DNA of 55,469 nt from an uncultured Ectothiorhodospiraceae bacterium (GTDB taxonomy: Bacteria; Pseudomonadota; Gammaproteobacteria; UBA9214). Positions 1-9,015 of this stretch are shown here, piece by piece (the stretch's first letter is position 1; every line of letters begins with the position of its first letter). A program made the position numbers and the translations under genes. The notes under the pieces are model-generated. The model was given only the letters and a program-made list of their open reading frames with translations, was not told the origin of the DNA and made no database searches. The stretch is from contig CAMYJZ010000005.1 of the NCBI GenBank assembly GCA_947258845.1, forward strand, positions 1 through 55,469, in the 5' to 3' direction.

Positions 1-40
1 AAACGCGGAGACAGCGGATTCCGAAGGCTGATCAGCCGCG

Positions 41-982
41 CTACCAGATACCGCTCAGCATGGCGATGCCATGTGCGTTGTGCGCGAGCGCGGTATCCAG
101 CAGGCCGGTCTGCATGCCGCCCAGGGCATACACCGGCATCGGCAGGTCGCTGACGGCCTCGGCAAATCCCTGCCAGCCGATCACGGGTGCGCCGGGGTGC
201 GACCGGGTCGGTAACACCGGAGACAGCACCGCGAAATCCGCGCCCAGTCTGGCAGCATGCAGCAGTTCCTCGCGGTTGTGGCAGGAGGCCGCCCACATCA
301 TGCCGGTTACGGGAGCTGTATCCACGTCGATGAACTGGGCGGTTTGCAGATGCACGCCGTCCGCGCCCGTGCCTCTCGCGAGCCCGGTATCGCTGTTGAT
401 CAGTACCCGTGCACCATGGGCGTGACACAGGGTAACGACGTCCCCTGCAAAACGGTGCAGTGTGGTTGCGTCCATGTCTTTCTCGCGTATCTGCACCAGG
501 CGTACATCGTTATGCAGCGCCACCTGCAGGCGCTCCATGAATATCTCGGCCCCGAGTTTGCCGGCCTGGGTGATGGCGTATATCAAAGGTAGTCGCAGTG
601 CATTCATGATGTCATGGTTCGCGGGCAGTAATGGTTCGATAGTGATCCGGCAAGGATCCTGCCAGCTTAGCTGCTGGTTCTCGCGTCCGTGCGGTTCGCC
701 CTGCCATTCAGTGACACGGAACAGCTCCAGGCGGGCGATTGCATGGGGGTAATGAAAGGTGCGCGTGATCCACGGCTGTGCATTGCCGATGTCGATTAAC
801 AGCTCCTCGTGCAGTTCCCGAGCCAGTGCATCCCGGGGCGTCTCCCCGGGCTCGATCTTGCCGCCGGGGAATTCCCAGTAGCCCGCCATGGCCTTGCCGG
901 CCGGTCGCTGCGCGAGCAGGACCTGGCCATCGGTACGCCGGATGACACCGACCGCAACCCGGATCTCGGGCGGTGTGCTCAT
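41..982 (-). CDS. Nudix (MutT-like) hydrolase fused to TenI/ThiE-like domain
   Basis: N-terminal Nudix box GKIEPGETPRDALARELHEELLI; C-terminal TIM-barrel-like thiamine phosphate synthase/TenI region (VQIREKDMD, GADGVHLQ, PVYALGGM). Confidence 0.9.
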   Translation of the reverse strand: MSTPPEIRVAVGVIRRTDGQVLLAQRPAGKAMAGYWEFPGGKIEPGETPRDALARELHEELLIDIGNAQPWITRTFHYPHAIARLELFRVTEWQGEPHGRENQQLSWQDPCRITIEPLLPANHDIMNALRLPLIYAITQAGKLGAEIFMERLQVALHNDVRLVQIREKDMDATTLHRFAGDVVTLCHAHGARVLINSDTGLARGTGADGVHLQTAQFIDVDTAPVTGMMWAASCHNREELLHAARLGADFAVLSPVLPTRSHPGAPVIGWQGFAEAVSDLPMPVYALGGMQTGLLDTALAHNAHGIAMLSGIW

Positions 983-1074
983 GGTTGGTGTTTCCGCGTC
1001 ATCGGCGCCGGGCAGGGGCGAGGCGGAGTGAGGTCAGGGTATGGCCTTCCTGGAGTGGCGGAATCGCCCCGGTA

Positions 1075-1383
1075 TCAGTCGTTGTCATCAAGGCTGGCAT
1101 CCCAGCCGGCAGCGCGGGCCTGCTGGAAGGCGTCTTTCTGGATGCGCATATAACGATCCCGGATGTCATCCGGAAGCTTGTTGACCTGGTGGCCGTATTT
1201 TTCCCACTCCTCATGGGTTTTGGTCCACAGGGCCTCGAGCGCCTGGGTATTCCAGCCGGCGCAGGTTTCGGTCTCCGGGATGATGCCAAAGGCCCAGGCA
1301 TCGCGAATGATGCGCCCGGCCACGGTCATACCACCGTCGGTGTCCTTGTCGATGCCCACGTAGGGCGTTTTGCTGGTACGCAT
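1075..1383 (-). CDS. hypothetical protein
   Basis: ORF with ATG at 1383 (MRTSKTPYVGIDKDTDGGMTVAG); coherent soluble composition. Confidence 0.6.
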   Translation of the reverse strand: MRTSKTPYVGIDKDTDGGMTVAGRIIRDAWAFGIIPETETCAGWNTQALEALWTKTHEEWEKYGHQVNKLPDDIRDRYMRIQKDAFQQARAAGWDASLDDND

Positions 1384-1469
1384 GCTCAAATTATACAGAC
1401 AGTGTGGCGGCAACTGGAACTTCCGGTGCTATTATTTGCTTCAGGTTTATGGATATCAGGAGTGGATAA

Positions 1470-2093
1470 ATGGCCGGAATGACCACCCTGCCGGCTCCGC
1501 ATGAGGCACTGTCGGGCCGTGCCGGAAAGATGCCGGTGACGGAACGGCACTATGTCAGCGGCCATGTTCTCACGCCGCCGTTTCCCGAGGGCATGGAAAC
1601 CGCCCTGTTCGGGCTGGGCTGCTTCTGGGGGGCGGAAAGCCGCTTCTGGGAACTCGACGGGGTTTACGTCACCGCGGTGGGCTATGCCGGCGGCCTGACG
1701 CCCAACCCGACCTACCGGGAGGTGTGTACCGGCATGACCGGCCACAACGAGGTGGTGCGGGTGGTATTCGACCCGGCCGTGATCCCTTACGAGGCGCTGC
1801 TCAGGGTGTTCTGGGAGGCTCATGATCCGACTCAGGGGATGCGCCAGGGCAATGACACGGGCACCCAGTACCGTTCGGGTATCTATACCCGAGGGGCTGC
1901 GCAGGCTGCCGCGGCACAGGCATCGAAGGTTTCTTACCAGGAGCGGCTGGACGCTCACGACCTCGGTGCCATTACCACCGAGATCCTGGAGGCCCCGGAG
2001 TTCTACTACGCCGAGGACTACCACCAGCAGTACCTGGCCAAAAACCCGGCCGGCTATTGTGGCCTGGGTGGTACCGGCGTGAGCTGCGCCTAG
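1470..2093 (+). CDS. msrA: peptide-methionine (S)-S-oxide reductase MsrA, cytosolic type
   Basis: [48 protein letters not shown] motifs. Confidence 0.95.
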   Translation: MAGMTTLPAPHEALSGRAGKMPVTERHYVSGHVLTPPFPEGMETALFGLGCFWGAESRFWELDGVYVTAVGYAGGLTPNPTYREVCTGMTGHNEVVRVVFDPAVIPYEALLRVFWEAHDPTQGMRQGNDTGTQYRSGIYTRGAAQAAAAQASKVSYQERLDAHDLGAITTEILEAPEFYYAEDYHQQYLAKNPAGYCGLGGTGVSCA

Positions 2094-2200
2094 GAAAAAG
2101 GGAAAAAAGGGGACATTCTGCTTTTTACTTTTTTCATCTTGAATTTTCCGGCATTCACACCCATCTTCAGGGTATGAGTAATTACTTCAAGGAGAAGGGT

Positions 2201-2386
2201 ATGATCGCAGGAATTATCCTGATTGCCGCGGGGATCCTGCTGGTGGTCTATCCGCCGCTGCTGTCGATCATCGTGGCCGCATTTCTGATTCTAACCGGGG
2301 CCATGGCGCTGTCTATTGCGCATTACAACCGCAAGCACCGGCGTCATTTCGACAATCCAACGGTTGAATTCTTTTTCAGGTACTAG
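2201..2386 (+). CDS. small two-helix membrane protein (DUF3096-like)
   Basis: MIAGIILIAAGILLVVYPPLLSIIVAAFLILTGAMALSIAHYNRK; purine-rich RBS aaggagaaggg just upstream. Confidence 0.65.
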   Translation: MIAGIILIAAGILLVVYPPLLSIIVAAFLILTGAMALSIAHYNRKHRRHFDNPTVEFFFRY

Positions 2387-2391
2387 CCCGG

Positions 2392-3123
2392 TTAGTCGAC
2401 GAAGGGTCCGTGCTGGTGGATCGGTTCGTGGTGAGGCGTGCCGCTGCAGATCATGAAATGACTGTCGCGACCGGCGTGGAAGCCATGTGCCTGGCCGGGT
2501 TCCAGAAAGCAGGCGTTACCGGCTGGTATCTGCGTTGAGCCGAGCGTGAGCTCGCCGTCGATAAGGTAGACGAATCCCTTGTGTGTCGCTGGCATCTCAA
2601 AGCCGTAGTCTGTGCCCTGTTCGAGCCGGATCTCCCGGTAGATGATCTCGGTGAGCAGCCGCAGGGGTGAATCGTTGCCGACGATGTGTCTGACGCTGCC
2701 ACCCTCGAAGTCCAGCTGGGGGATGTCAGCGGTAATGACCTCCTGATAATCGGGGTCGATGGCCTTGAGGTGTTGCGGCAGGTTGATCCAGAGCTGGATG
2801 CCGTGACTCTCCTGTTTATTGCCCGGCATCTCCGAGTGTACGATCCCCTTGCCTGCGGTAAAGCGCTGCGCACCTCCGGCGGTCACCGTTGAACGGTTGC
2901 CGAGATTGTCTTCATGGCTGATGGCGCCAGCGAACAGGTAGGTGATCGCCTCGAAGCCGCGGTGCGGATGCGACGGGAAGCCGGCCCCGGGCCTGATCCT
3001 GAAATTGTCCCAGAGCACGAAGGGGTCGTAGTTCATCAGGCGGCCGGGCACCGGGAACAGGCGATTGACCTCGGCACCGTCACCTTCCTGCGTGTGCACC
3101 GACGGGTAGAGGATGTGCCCCAT
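2392..3123 (-). CDS. pirin family cupin protein
   Basis: FPSHPHRGFEAITYLFAGAISHEDNLGN and GKGIVHSEMP pirin motifs. Confidence 0.92.
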   Translation of the reverse strand: MGHILYPSVHTQEGDGAEVNRLFPVPGRLMNYDPFVLWDNFRIRPGAGFPSHPHRGFEAITYLFAGAISHEDNLGNRSTVTAGGAQRFTAGKGIVHSEMPGNKQESHGIQLWINLPQHLKAIDPDYQEVITADIPQLDFEGGSVRHIVGNDSPLRLLTEIIYREIRLEQGTDYGFEMPATHKGFVYLIDGELTLGSTQIPAGNACFLEPGQAHGFHAGRDSHFMICSGTPHHEPIHQHGPFVD

Positions 3124-3125
3124 GG

Positions 3126-3746
3126 CTAGTCGCCTGTGCCCCAGAGTTCTTCCAGACGCTTGTCGCGCCCGCAGCCATGGCGGTAGAACTTGTAGCGCAG
3201 CGGATTCTTCTGATAGTAATCCTGGTGGTATTCCTCGGCCGGGTAAAACGTACTGGCGGCCGTGATCCCGGTCACCACCGGTGCCTTGAACGGTTTCAGC
3301 TCGTCCAGCGCCTGCCTTGATGCCAGTGCCTGCTGCCGCTGGGTCTCGTCGTGGTAGAAGATCTCGCTGCGGTACTGGTCGCCGTGATCGCAGAATTGAC
3401 CGTTGGCCATGGTGGGATCGATGTTGTGCCAGAAGGTGTCCAGCAATTCCGCGTAGCTGACCCTGCTCGGTTCATAGACAATCTGTACGGCCTCGGTATG
3501 CCCGGTACCGCCGCGCGAGACCTGCTTGTAGGTCGGGTCTTGCTGGTGCCCGCCGGTATAGCCCGAGGTCGTCGAGATCACACCCTCGAGTTTGTCGAAG
3601 GGTGGTTCCATGCACCAGAAACACCCGCCGGCAAAGGTCGCAACGGCCTGTACCGGGGCTGCTGCGGGTGGTTCCGTTGCCAGTGTACCCGACAGCGGGG
3701 AGATCAAAAGTGCAAAAAACCAAACTGCCCGGCGGATGGTTAGCAT
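3126..3746 (-). CDS. msrA: peptide-methionine (S)-S-oxide reductase MsrA, predicted exported
   Basis: Signal-peptide-like N-terminus; AGGCFWCMEPPFDKLEGV, RGGTGHTEAVQ, YPAEEYHQDYYQKNP. Confidence 0.93.
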   Translation of the reverse strand: MLTIRRAVWFFALLISPLSGTLATEPPAAAPVQAVATFAGGCFWCMEPPFDKLEGVISTTSGYTGGHQQDPTYKQVSRGGTGHTEAVQIVYEPSRVSYAELLDTFWHNIDPTMANGQFCDHGDQYRSEIFYHDETQRQQALASRQALDELKPFKAPVVTGITAASTFYPAEEYHQDYYQKNPLRYKFYRHGCGRDKRLEELWGTGD

Positions 3747-3912
3747 TGCGCGGTCCTGTGAATAATGGGGTCTGGGATATGGACAACACCTGGAAGTAAT
3801 TGTTTCATCATGTAATTATCATTTATTTCAAGTGCTTGTGTAGGGTCAAGCCGGCACCGACGGCGGCCGATAGTGTCTATAGAGCTATAGCCACCATAGC
3901 GAGGCCGGTGAT

Positions 3913-4158
3913 ATGGATTACAGTTACCCCACACCGCAGGATGTCGGCATCAAAATTGCCCCCCATTTGAAGGCAGACCGGTTCTGCGCCGGTTTTGAGC
4001 ACGGTCTTCGGGGTGGTCAGCTGGACCGGGTGGAATATATGCGGCTTTCCTTCAGGGAAGGCTATCGCGCCTCCAAGCTGTACCTGCGCGATTTGCGCCG
4101 CTCCCAGGGTATCCTGGATTTTCCTGCCCGCTGGAAGCTGCGGCTGAAGGTCGCCTGA
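3913..4158 (+). CDS. hypothetical protein
   Basis: 81-aa ORF, standalone, no overlapping better candidate. Confidence 0.4.
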   Translation: MDYSYPTPQDVGIKIAPHLKADRFCAGFEHGLRGGQLDRVEYMRLSFREGYRASKLYLRDLRRSQGILDFPARWKLRLKVA

Positions 4159-4391
4159 AAACCGTACCAGCGGTTTACTGACGGGAAGCCTCCCGGGCAC
4201 CCTTTTGTTCCCGGCCGATACCGGTCACGTCCCTGTCATTCGCCCTGTCCCCTGTTGATGTCCGTTGCCTGGACCGGCTTGAGCCTGCGGGGGCGGCCAC
4301 GTATTCTTCCGGTCACAGACTCTATATAACAGGGCTGGCCGACATGAATCAGCGTCGGGCGGGTAGAGGAAAACGCTGCAGGGGGTAGACC

Positions 4392-5393
4392 ATGAAGGCC
4401 GTACAGATGACCGCCGTCGGCGGCCCCGAGGTCCTGGTGCCGGTCGATATGGCTGAGCCGGTCATCAGTACCCCAACCCAGCTAAAGGTACAGCTCAAGG
4501 CGGCCGGTGTGAATCCGATCGATACCAAGCTGCGCAGCCGCGGGGTGTTCTATCCCGATGCCCTGCCTGCCGTGCTTGGCTGTGACGGGGCCGGTGTGGT
4601 CACCGAGGTGGGCGCGAAGGTCTCGAACTTCCGCCCGGGTGACGCCGTGTGGTTCTGCAATGGCGGCCTGGGCGGTGCCCAGGGCAACTACGCCGGGTTT
4701 ACCGTGGTTGAGGAGGTGATCGCTCGACCCAAGCCCGCCGGCCTGGATTTTGTCGAGGCCGCGGCCATGCCGCTGGTCCTGATCACGGCCTGGGAGGCCC
4801 TGTTCGACCGGGCCCGGCTGCAGGCGGGCCAGTCGGCGCTGATCCACGCCGGGGCCGGTGGCGTGGGCCACGTGGCCATTCAGCTGGCGAAATACGCCGG
4901 TGCCCGCGTGTTTACCACGGTCGGATCCTCGGAAAGTGCCGAATTCGTTACCACCCTCGGCGCCGACGGGGCGATTCTCTACCACCAGCAGGATTTTGTT
5001 GCGGCGGTTGCCGGGCTGACCGGCGGACGCGGTGTGGACGTGGTGCTGGACAGCATCGGCGGAGAGACCTTCCGCCACAGTATCCTGACGCTTGCGCATT
5101 ACGGTGACCTGGTGACCCTGCTGGATCCGGGTCCCGGGGTCGAGTGGAAGGAGGCGCGCAACCGCAACCTGCGTATCGGCTTTGAATTGATGCTGACGCC
5201 CATGCTCGCCGACCTGCCGGAGGCGCGCGCCCGTCACGGCGAGATCCTGGATGCCTGTGCGGCACTGTTTGCCAGTGGGCAGCTGCAGGCCCATGTGAGC
5301 CAGACCCTGCCACTGGCACAAGCGGACGCGGCGCACCGGCGCCTGGAGCAGGGCCATATGCAGGGCAAGCTCGTGCTGGCCATTAACGATTAA
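4392..5393 (+). CDS. zinc-type alcohol dehydrogenase-like / quinone oxidoreductase family protein
   Basis: MDR fold motifs GVNPIDTKLR, GCDGAGVVTEVG, HAGAGGVGHVAIQLAKYAGARV, RGVDVVLDSIGGE. Confidence 0.9.
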   Translation: MKAVQMTAVGGPEVLVPVDMAEPVISTPTQLKVQLKAAGVNPIDTKLRSRGVFYPDALPAVLGCDGAGVVTEVGAKVSNFRPGDAVWFCNGGLGGAQGNYAGFTVVEEVIARPKPAGLDFVEAAAMPLVLITAWEALFDRARLQAGQSALIHAGAGGVGHVAIQLAKYAGARVFTTVGSSESAEFVTTLGADGAILYHQQDFVAAVAGLTGGRGVDVVLDSIGGETFRHSILTLAHYGDLVTLLDPGPGVEWKEARNRNLRIGFELMLTPMLADLPEARARHGEILDACAALFASGQLQAHVSQTLPLAQADAAHRRLEQGHMQGKLVLAIND

Positions 5394-5412
5394 TGTCGAC
5401 GATCCACTGATC

Positions 5413-6903
5413 GTGTTCAAATTCCGTTCACAGATCGGCTTGTTGCTGGGACCTGCCCTGTTCGTGCTGGTCCTGCTGCTGCCGGTTCCGGACGGCATGT
5501 CTCCCGCGGGTATGCACGTGGCCGCGGTCGCGGTACTCATGGCCGTGTGGTGGATCTCCGAGGCCATACCGATACCGGCCACGGCACTGTTGCCGGTCGC
5601 GCTGTTTCCGCTGCTCGGTGTCATGAGCGGCAGCGAGGTTACGCGCTCCTACGCACACCACCTCGTGTACCTGTTCCTCGGCGGTTTCCTGATCGCGGTG
5701 ACCATGGAGAAGTGGAACCTGCATCACCGTATCGCGTTGTACACGATCCGCCTCGTCGGTCTCACCCCGCAGCGGATCGTGCTCGGGTTTATGCTGGCAA
5801 CGGCCTTTCTGTCCATGTGGATCAGCAATACCGCAGCGACCATGATGATGGTTACCATCGGGGTGGCCGTGCTGCGCGAGATCTCCCGCGAGGTGGAGCA
5901 GGGGCCGGGGACCATCAATATACAGCCCGGGCAACTGCGTTTCGGAACTGCTCTGATGCTGGGCATCGGCTATGCCGCCTCGATCGGCGGTGTGGCCACC
6001 CTGATAGGCACGCCGCCGAATGCGATCCTGGCCGGGGTGGTGGAAAAGACCTATGGCTACAGCATCAGCTTCCTGGAGTGGATGAGTTTCGGCCTGCCCA
6101 TCTCGATGACCATGCTGCTGCTGGCCTGGCTCTACCTGACCCGAATTGCCTTTCGCAGCGAAATCGACCAGCTGCCGGGGGGGCGGGCCTTCATCAGGCA
6201 GCAGATCCGATCGCTGGGTCCCATGTCCAGGGAGGAGAAGTATGTTGCTGCGGTGTTTTCCATGGTGGCCGCGCTGTGGGTGCTGCGCGGCCTGCTGAAT
6301 CCCGAGGCGCTGAAAATGGTCAAGGATTCAACCATCGCGATTTGCGGCGCGCTGCTGTTGTTCGTAATCCCCGTCGATTTCAGCAAAAGAGAATTCCTGC
6401 TGGACTGGAAGACGGCGGTCACCATCCCCTGGGACATCATCATCCTGTTCGGTGGCGGTTTTGCCCTGGCACAGGGTTTCAGTGACAGTGGCCTCACTCA
6501 CTGGCTGGCCGGGCAGCTCTCGGTGCTGCAGGGGATTGGCATGGTGTGGATCATCGCGGCCGTGGTGTTGCTGGTTATCTTTCTGACCGAGGTGACCTCC
6601 AACACGGCAACGGCATCACTGTTGCTGCCGGTGATGGGGGCCCTTGCGGCGGCGATCGGTGTACACCCCTTCGGCCTGATGGCGGCCGCCGTGGTCGCTG
6701 CCTCGTTCGCGTTTATGCTGCCAGTGGCCACACCTCCGAATGCGATCGTGTTCAGCAGCCGCTATGTGACTATTCAGCAGATGGTGAGAACAGGTGTGTG
6801 GCTGAACCTGCTGGGCGTCTTGCTGATAACGCTGTTTGTATATTTCGTATTGCCGCGGGTCTGGGGTATCGAGCTTGGCAGCCCTGGCGAGCTTATTCCT
6901 TGA
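5413..6903 (+). CDS. SLC13/DASS family anion transporter
   Basis: Multiple TM helices; WISEAIPIPATALLPVALFP, SNTAATMMM, ATLIGTPPNAIL, EVTSNTATASLLLPV, ATPPNAIVFSS. Confidence 0.92.
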   Translation: MFKFRSQIGLLLGPALFVLVLLLPVPDGMSPAGMHVAAVAVLMAVWWISEAIPIPATALLPVALFPLLGVMSGSEVTRSYAHHLVYLFLGGFLIAVTMEKWNLHHRIALYTIRLVGLTPQRIVLGFMLATAFLSMWISNTAATMMMVTIGVAVLREISREVEQGPGTINIQPGQLRFGTALMLGIGYAASIGGVATLIGTPPNAILAGVVEKTYGYSISFLEWMSFGLPISMTMLLLAWLYLTRIAFRSEIDQLPGGRAFIRQQIRSLGPMSREEKYVAAVFSMVAALWVLRGLLNPEALKMVKDSTIAICGALLLFVIPVDFSKREFLLDWKTAVTIPWDIIILFGGGFALAQGFSDSGLTHWLAGQLSVLQGIGMVWIIAAVVLLVIFLTEVTSNTATASLLLPVMGALAAAIGVHPFGLMAAAVVAASFAFMLPVATPPNAIVFSSRYVTIQQMVRTGVWLNLLGVLLITLFVYFVLPRVWGIELGSPGELIP

Positions 6904-7315
6904 CCCTGGCGAGGACGTGAACCTGGAAGGAAATCTGTTCCAGGAACGCCTGGGTATCACGCGCACCCGCCGCGATATTCATGCGCACGCGGTTGGTTTC
7001 ATCGTCCAGTTCGGCGGCCGCACCGAAGATCTGCCAGCCGGCAAAGCTGGCGACGCCGTCCGTGCGGTTGCCGGCCAGTGCCGCAGTGGCGGTGATCTTG
7101 ACGATGGAATCGTCCTCCTCGCTGTAGGTCCTGCCGATATCGAAGCAGACAACCTCCAGTGACCAGCGCGGGTGCGGCAAGCCGCCGCTGAGTTCGACTT
7201 CCGCCATGCCGGAGTAGATAAACAGTCGATTGGCGCCGTCGGGTCCGCCGACGTGGACCTCCATTTCCTGCATGTCTGTCAAGCGCTTGGGTTCGATAAT
7301 ATTCGAATAAGGCAT
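6893..7315 (-). CDS. hypothetical protein
   Basis: ORF MPYSNIIEPKRLTDMQEMEVHVGGPDG...; purine-rich upstream region. Confidence 0.6.
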   Translation of the reverse strand: MPYSNIIEPKRLTDMQEMEVHVGGPDGANRLFIYSGMAEVELSGGLPHPRWSLEVVCFDIGRTYSEEDDSIVKITATAALAGNRTDGVASFAGWQIFGAAAELDDETNRVRMNIAAGARDTQAFLEQISFQVHVLARVKE

Positions 7316-7493
7316 AAAGTCTCTCCAAGATTTCTAGTTTTCGATTATTCAGTTCCTGCCGATACCGCCCCTGGTATTGTGACTTATTCCACACCTTTAT
7401 TGGACGATAATCGGGGCTTGATGGCAAGCATGCATGCGGCCTCCGATGCCGGCATGAAGCGGTGGCAGGCCCCGTATCTGGCTGGTTTTCGTG

Positions 7494-7835
7494 TTAATTT
7501 GAGTCGGATTGGGTGCCGCCACGGGGGGCAGGGGGGAAGGGGGTGATCTTGCCGCTGTTGTCTCCGGAGGGGGTGATTCTGTTACTGCCTTCGCGTTCAA
7601 CCTCGTCGATACGGATGACGGCCTGGAGGGGGATGTAGGTCCGTTTTACGCCGGCGAACTCGGATTTCAGGCGCTCTTCCGAAGGGTCAACCACAACCGA
7701 TGAGCGCTCGCCGAAAATGATGTCCTCGATCTCGACAAAGGCGTACATGTTGCTCTGGTGAACCTTGCGGGCATGGAGCTCGTAGATGTCGCCACGGTTG
7801 TGGAACGCAATTCTGTAGATTTTGTCTGCTTTCAT
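7494..7835 (-). CDS. DUF1820 family protein
   Basis: KIYRIAFHNRGDIYELHARKVHQSNMYAFVEIEDIIFGERSSVVVDPSEERLKSEF. Confidence 0.85.
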   Translation of the reverse strand: MKADKIYRIAFHNRGDIYELHARKVHQSNMYAFVEIEDIIFGERSSVVVDPSEERLKSEFAGVKRTYIPLQAVIRIDEVEREGSNRITPSGDNSGKITPFPPAPRGGTQSDSN

Positions 7836-7877
7836 GGCTTGCGGGAATGTTGTACAGGGGGATCGCCCTCAACAGGG

Positions 7878-8135
7878 CTAGCCTTCCACCAGCATGTCCA
7901 GTTTCCCATCCATGTGCAGTTCGGTGAGTTCTACAAAGCCGCCGATACACTGCCCGTCGATGATGATCTGCGGCACGGTGCGGGCCCCGCGGGTCGCCCT
8001 GGCGAATTCCTTGAGTGCGTCCGGGTCCCGGTCTACACGTACCTCCTCGTAGGCGATGTTCAGGCGGCTGAGCAACCGCTTGGCCTTTACGCAAAACGGG
8101 CAGTTGTCCGTACTGTACATCTTTACTCTAGCCAT
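7878..8135 (-). CDS. grxC: glutaredoxin 3
   Basis: YSTDNCPFCVKAKRLL, TVPQIIIDGQCIGGFVEL. Confidence 0.93.
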   Translation of the reverse strand: MARVKMYSTDNCPFCVKAKRLLSRLNIAYEEVRVDRDPDALKEFARATRGARTVPQIIIDGQCIGGFVELTELHMDGKLDMLVEG

Positions 8136-8368
8136 TTAATGATTCTCTGGGATTCCCTGTGATTATACCTGGCCCTATTATATCGACATAAAAATCATAA
8201 GAATATGCAGCGATTTTCCGGTATCTTGCTGTTCTGTCATTGTCCCTGAAGCAGCGCCTGAGCCGTCGTTTGCCGCAACGATTTGTACGCCAGCGACAGG
8301 TCCGGCATCTGCCGGTGCCCATGCAGAGGTCCGGTACGCCCCCGGTCCGGTGCAGTGAGTAGCTATGG

Positions 8369-8893
8369 TCAAATGGGCAGCTCGCGCGGCCGTACCAGCT
8401 CTACAAGCCGTGCGGAGCCCCCATGCAGGTGTTGCCAGTCTTCCTGGATACCCAGCACCGCCAGCGTGGCTGTCGGCATGAGTTTGCCATCAGCCGGTTC
8501 CGGCACCGACCCCCCGGCAAGATGGCGCAGCAGTGATTCCAGGCCCGGGTTGTGGCCCACCATCAGCAGGGAGGCGGTCCTCGCCGGGCAGTCCGCGATA
8601 ACCGCGAGCAGATCGTACAGGCTGGCAAGGTAGAGGCGTTCATCCCGGTGGATGCCGGCAGAATCGATACCGAGTTCGTGACATACCCGTTTGCAGGTCT
8701 GGCGGGCCCGTGTGGCGGGTGAACAGACCACATAATCGGGCAGCAGTCCCTGCGATCTCATCCATTGGCCCATGCGCGGACTGTCATGTTTGCCACGCCC
8801 GGACAGTGGCCGGTTGAAGTCATCCGCTGCCTTGCCCGACCAGTCCGACTTGGCATGGCGCAGCAACAGCAATGTGCGTTGTGTTGTCATCAT
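8369..8893 (-). CDS. SixA-like histidine phosphatase
   Basis: LLLLRHAKSDW, VCSPATRARQT, LMVGHNPGLESLLRHLAG. Confidence 0.92.
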   Translation of the reverse strand: MMTTQRTLLLLRHAKSDWSGKAADDFNRPLSGRGKHDSPRMGQWMRSQGLLPDYVVCSPATRARQTCKRVCHELGIDSAGIHRDERLYLASLYDLLAVIADCPARTASLLMVGHNPGLESLLRHLAGGSVPEPADGKLMPTATLAVLGIQEDWQHLHGGSARLVELVRPRELPI

Positions 8894-9015
8894 TAAAATG
8901 TATAGGTACAGTAAAAGCCCGTGCTGTCAATTGCCGCGTGATCTCCCTGCAGGATAACTGATCTCGCGCGCGGCAACCTGGTCGCCGTGTCCTGCCCAAC
9001 AAAAGGAATTCAGTT

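Noticed and set aside
4482-5624. 380-aa minus-strand ORF opposite the oxidoreductase gene
   Set aside because: Antisense shadow ORF; sense gene has strong MDR motifs.
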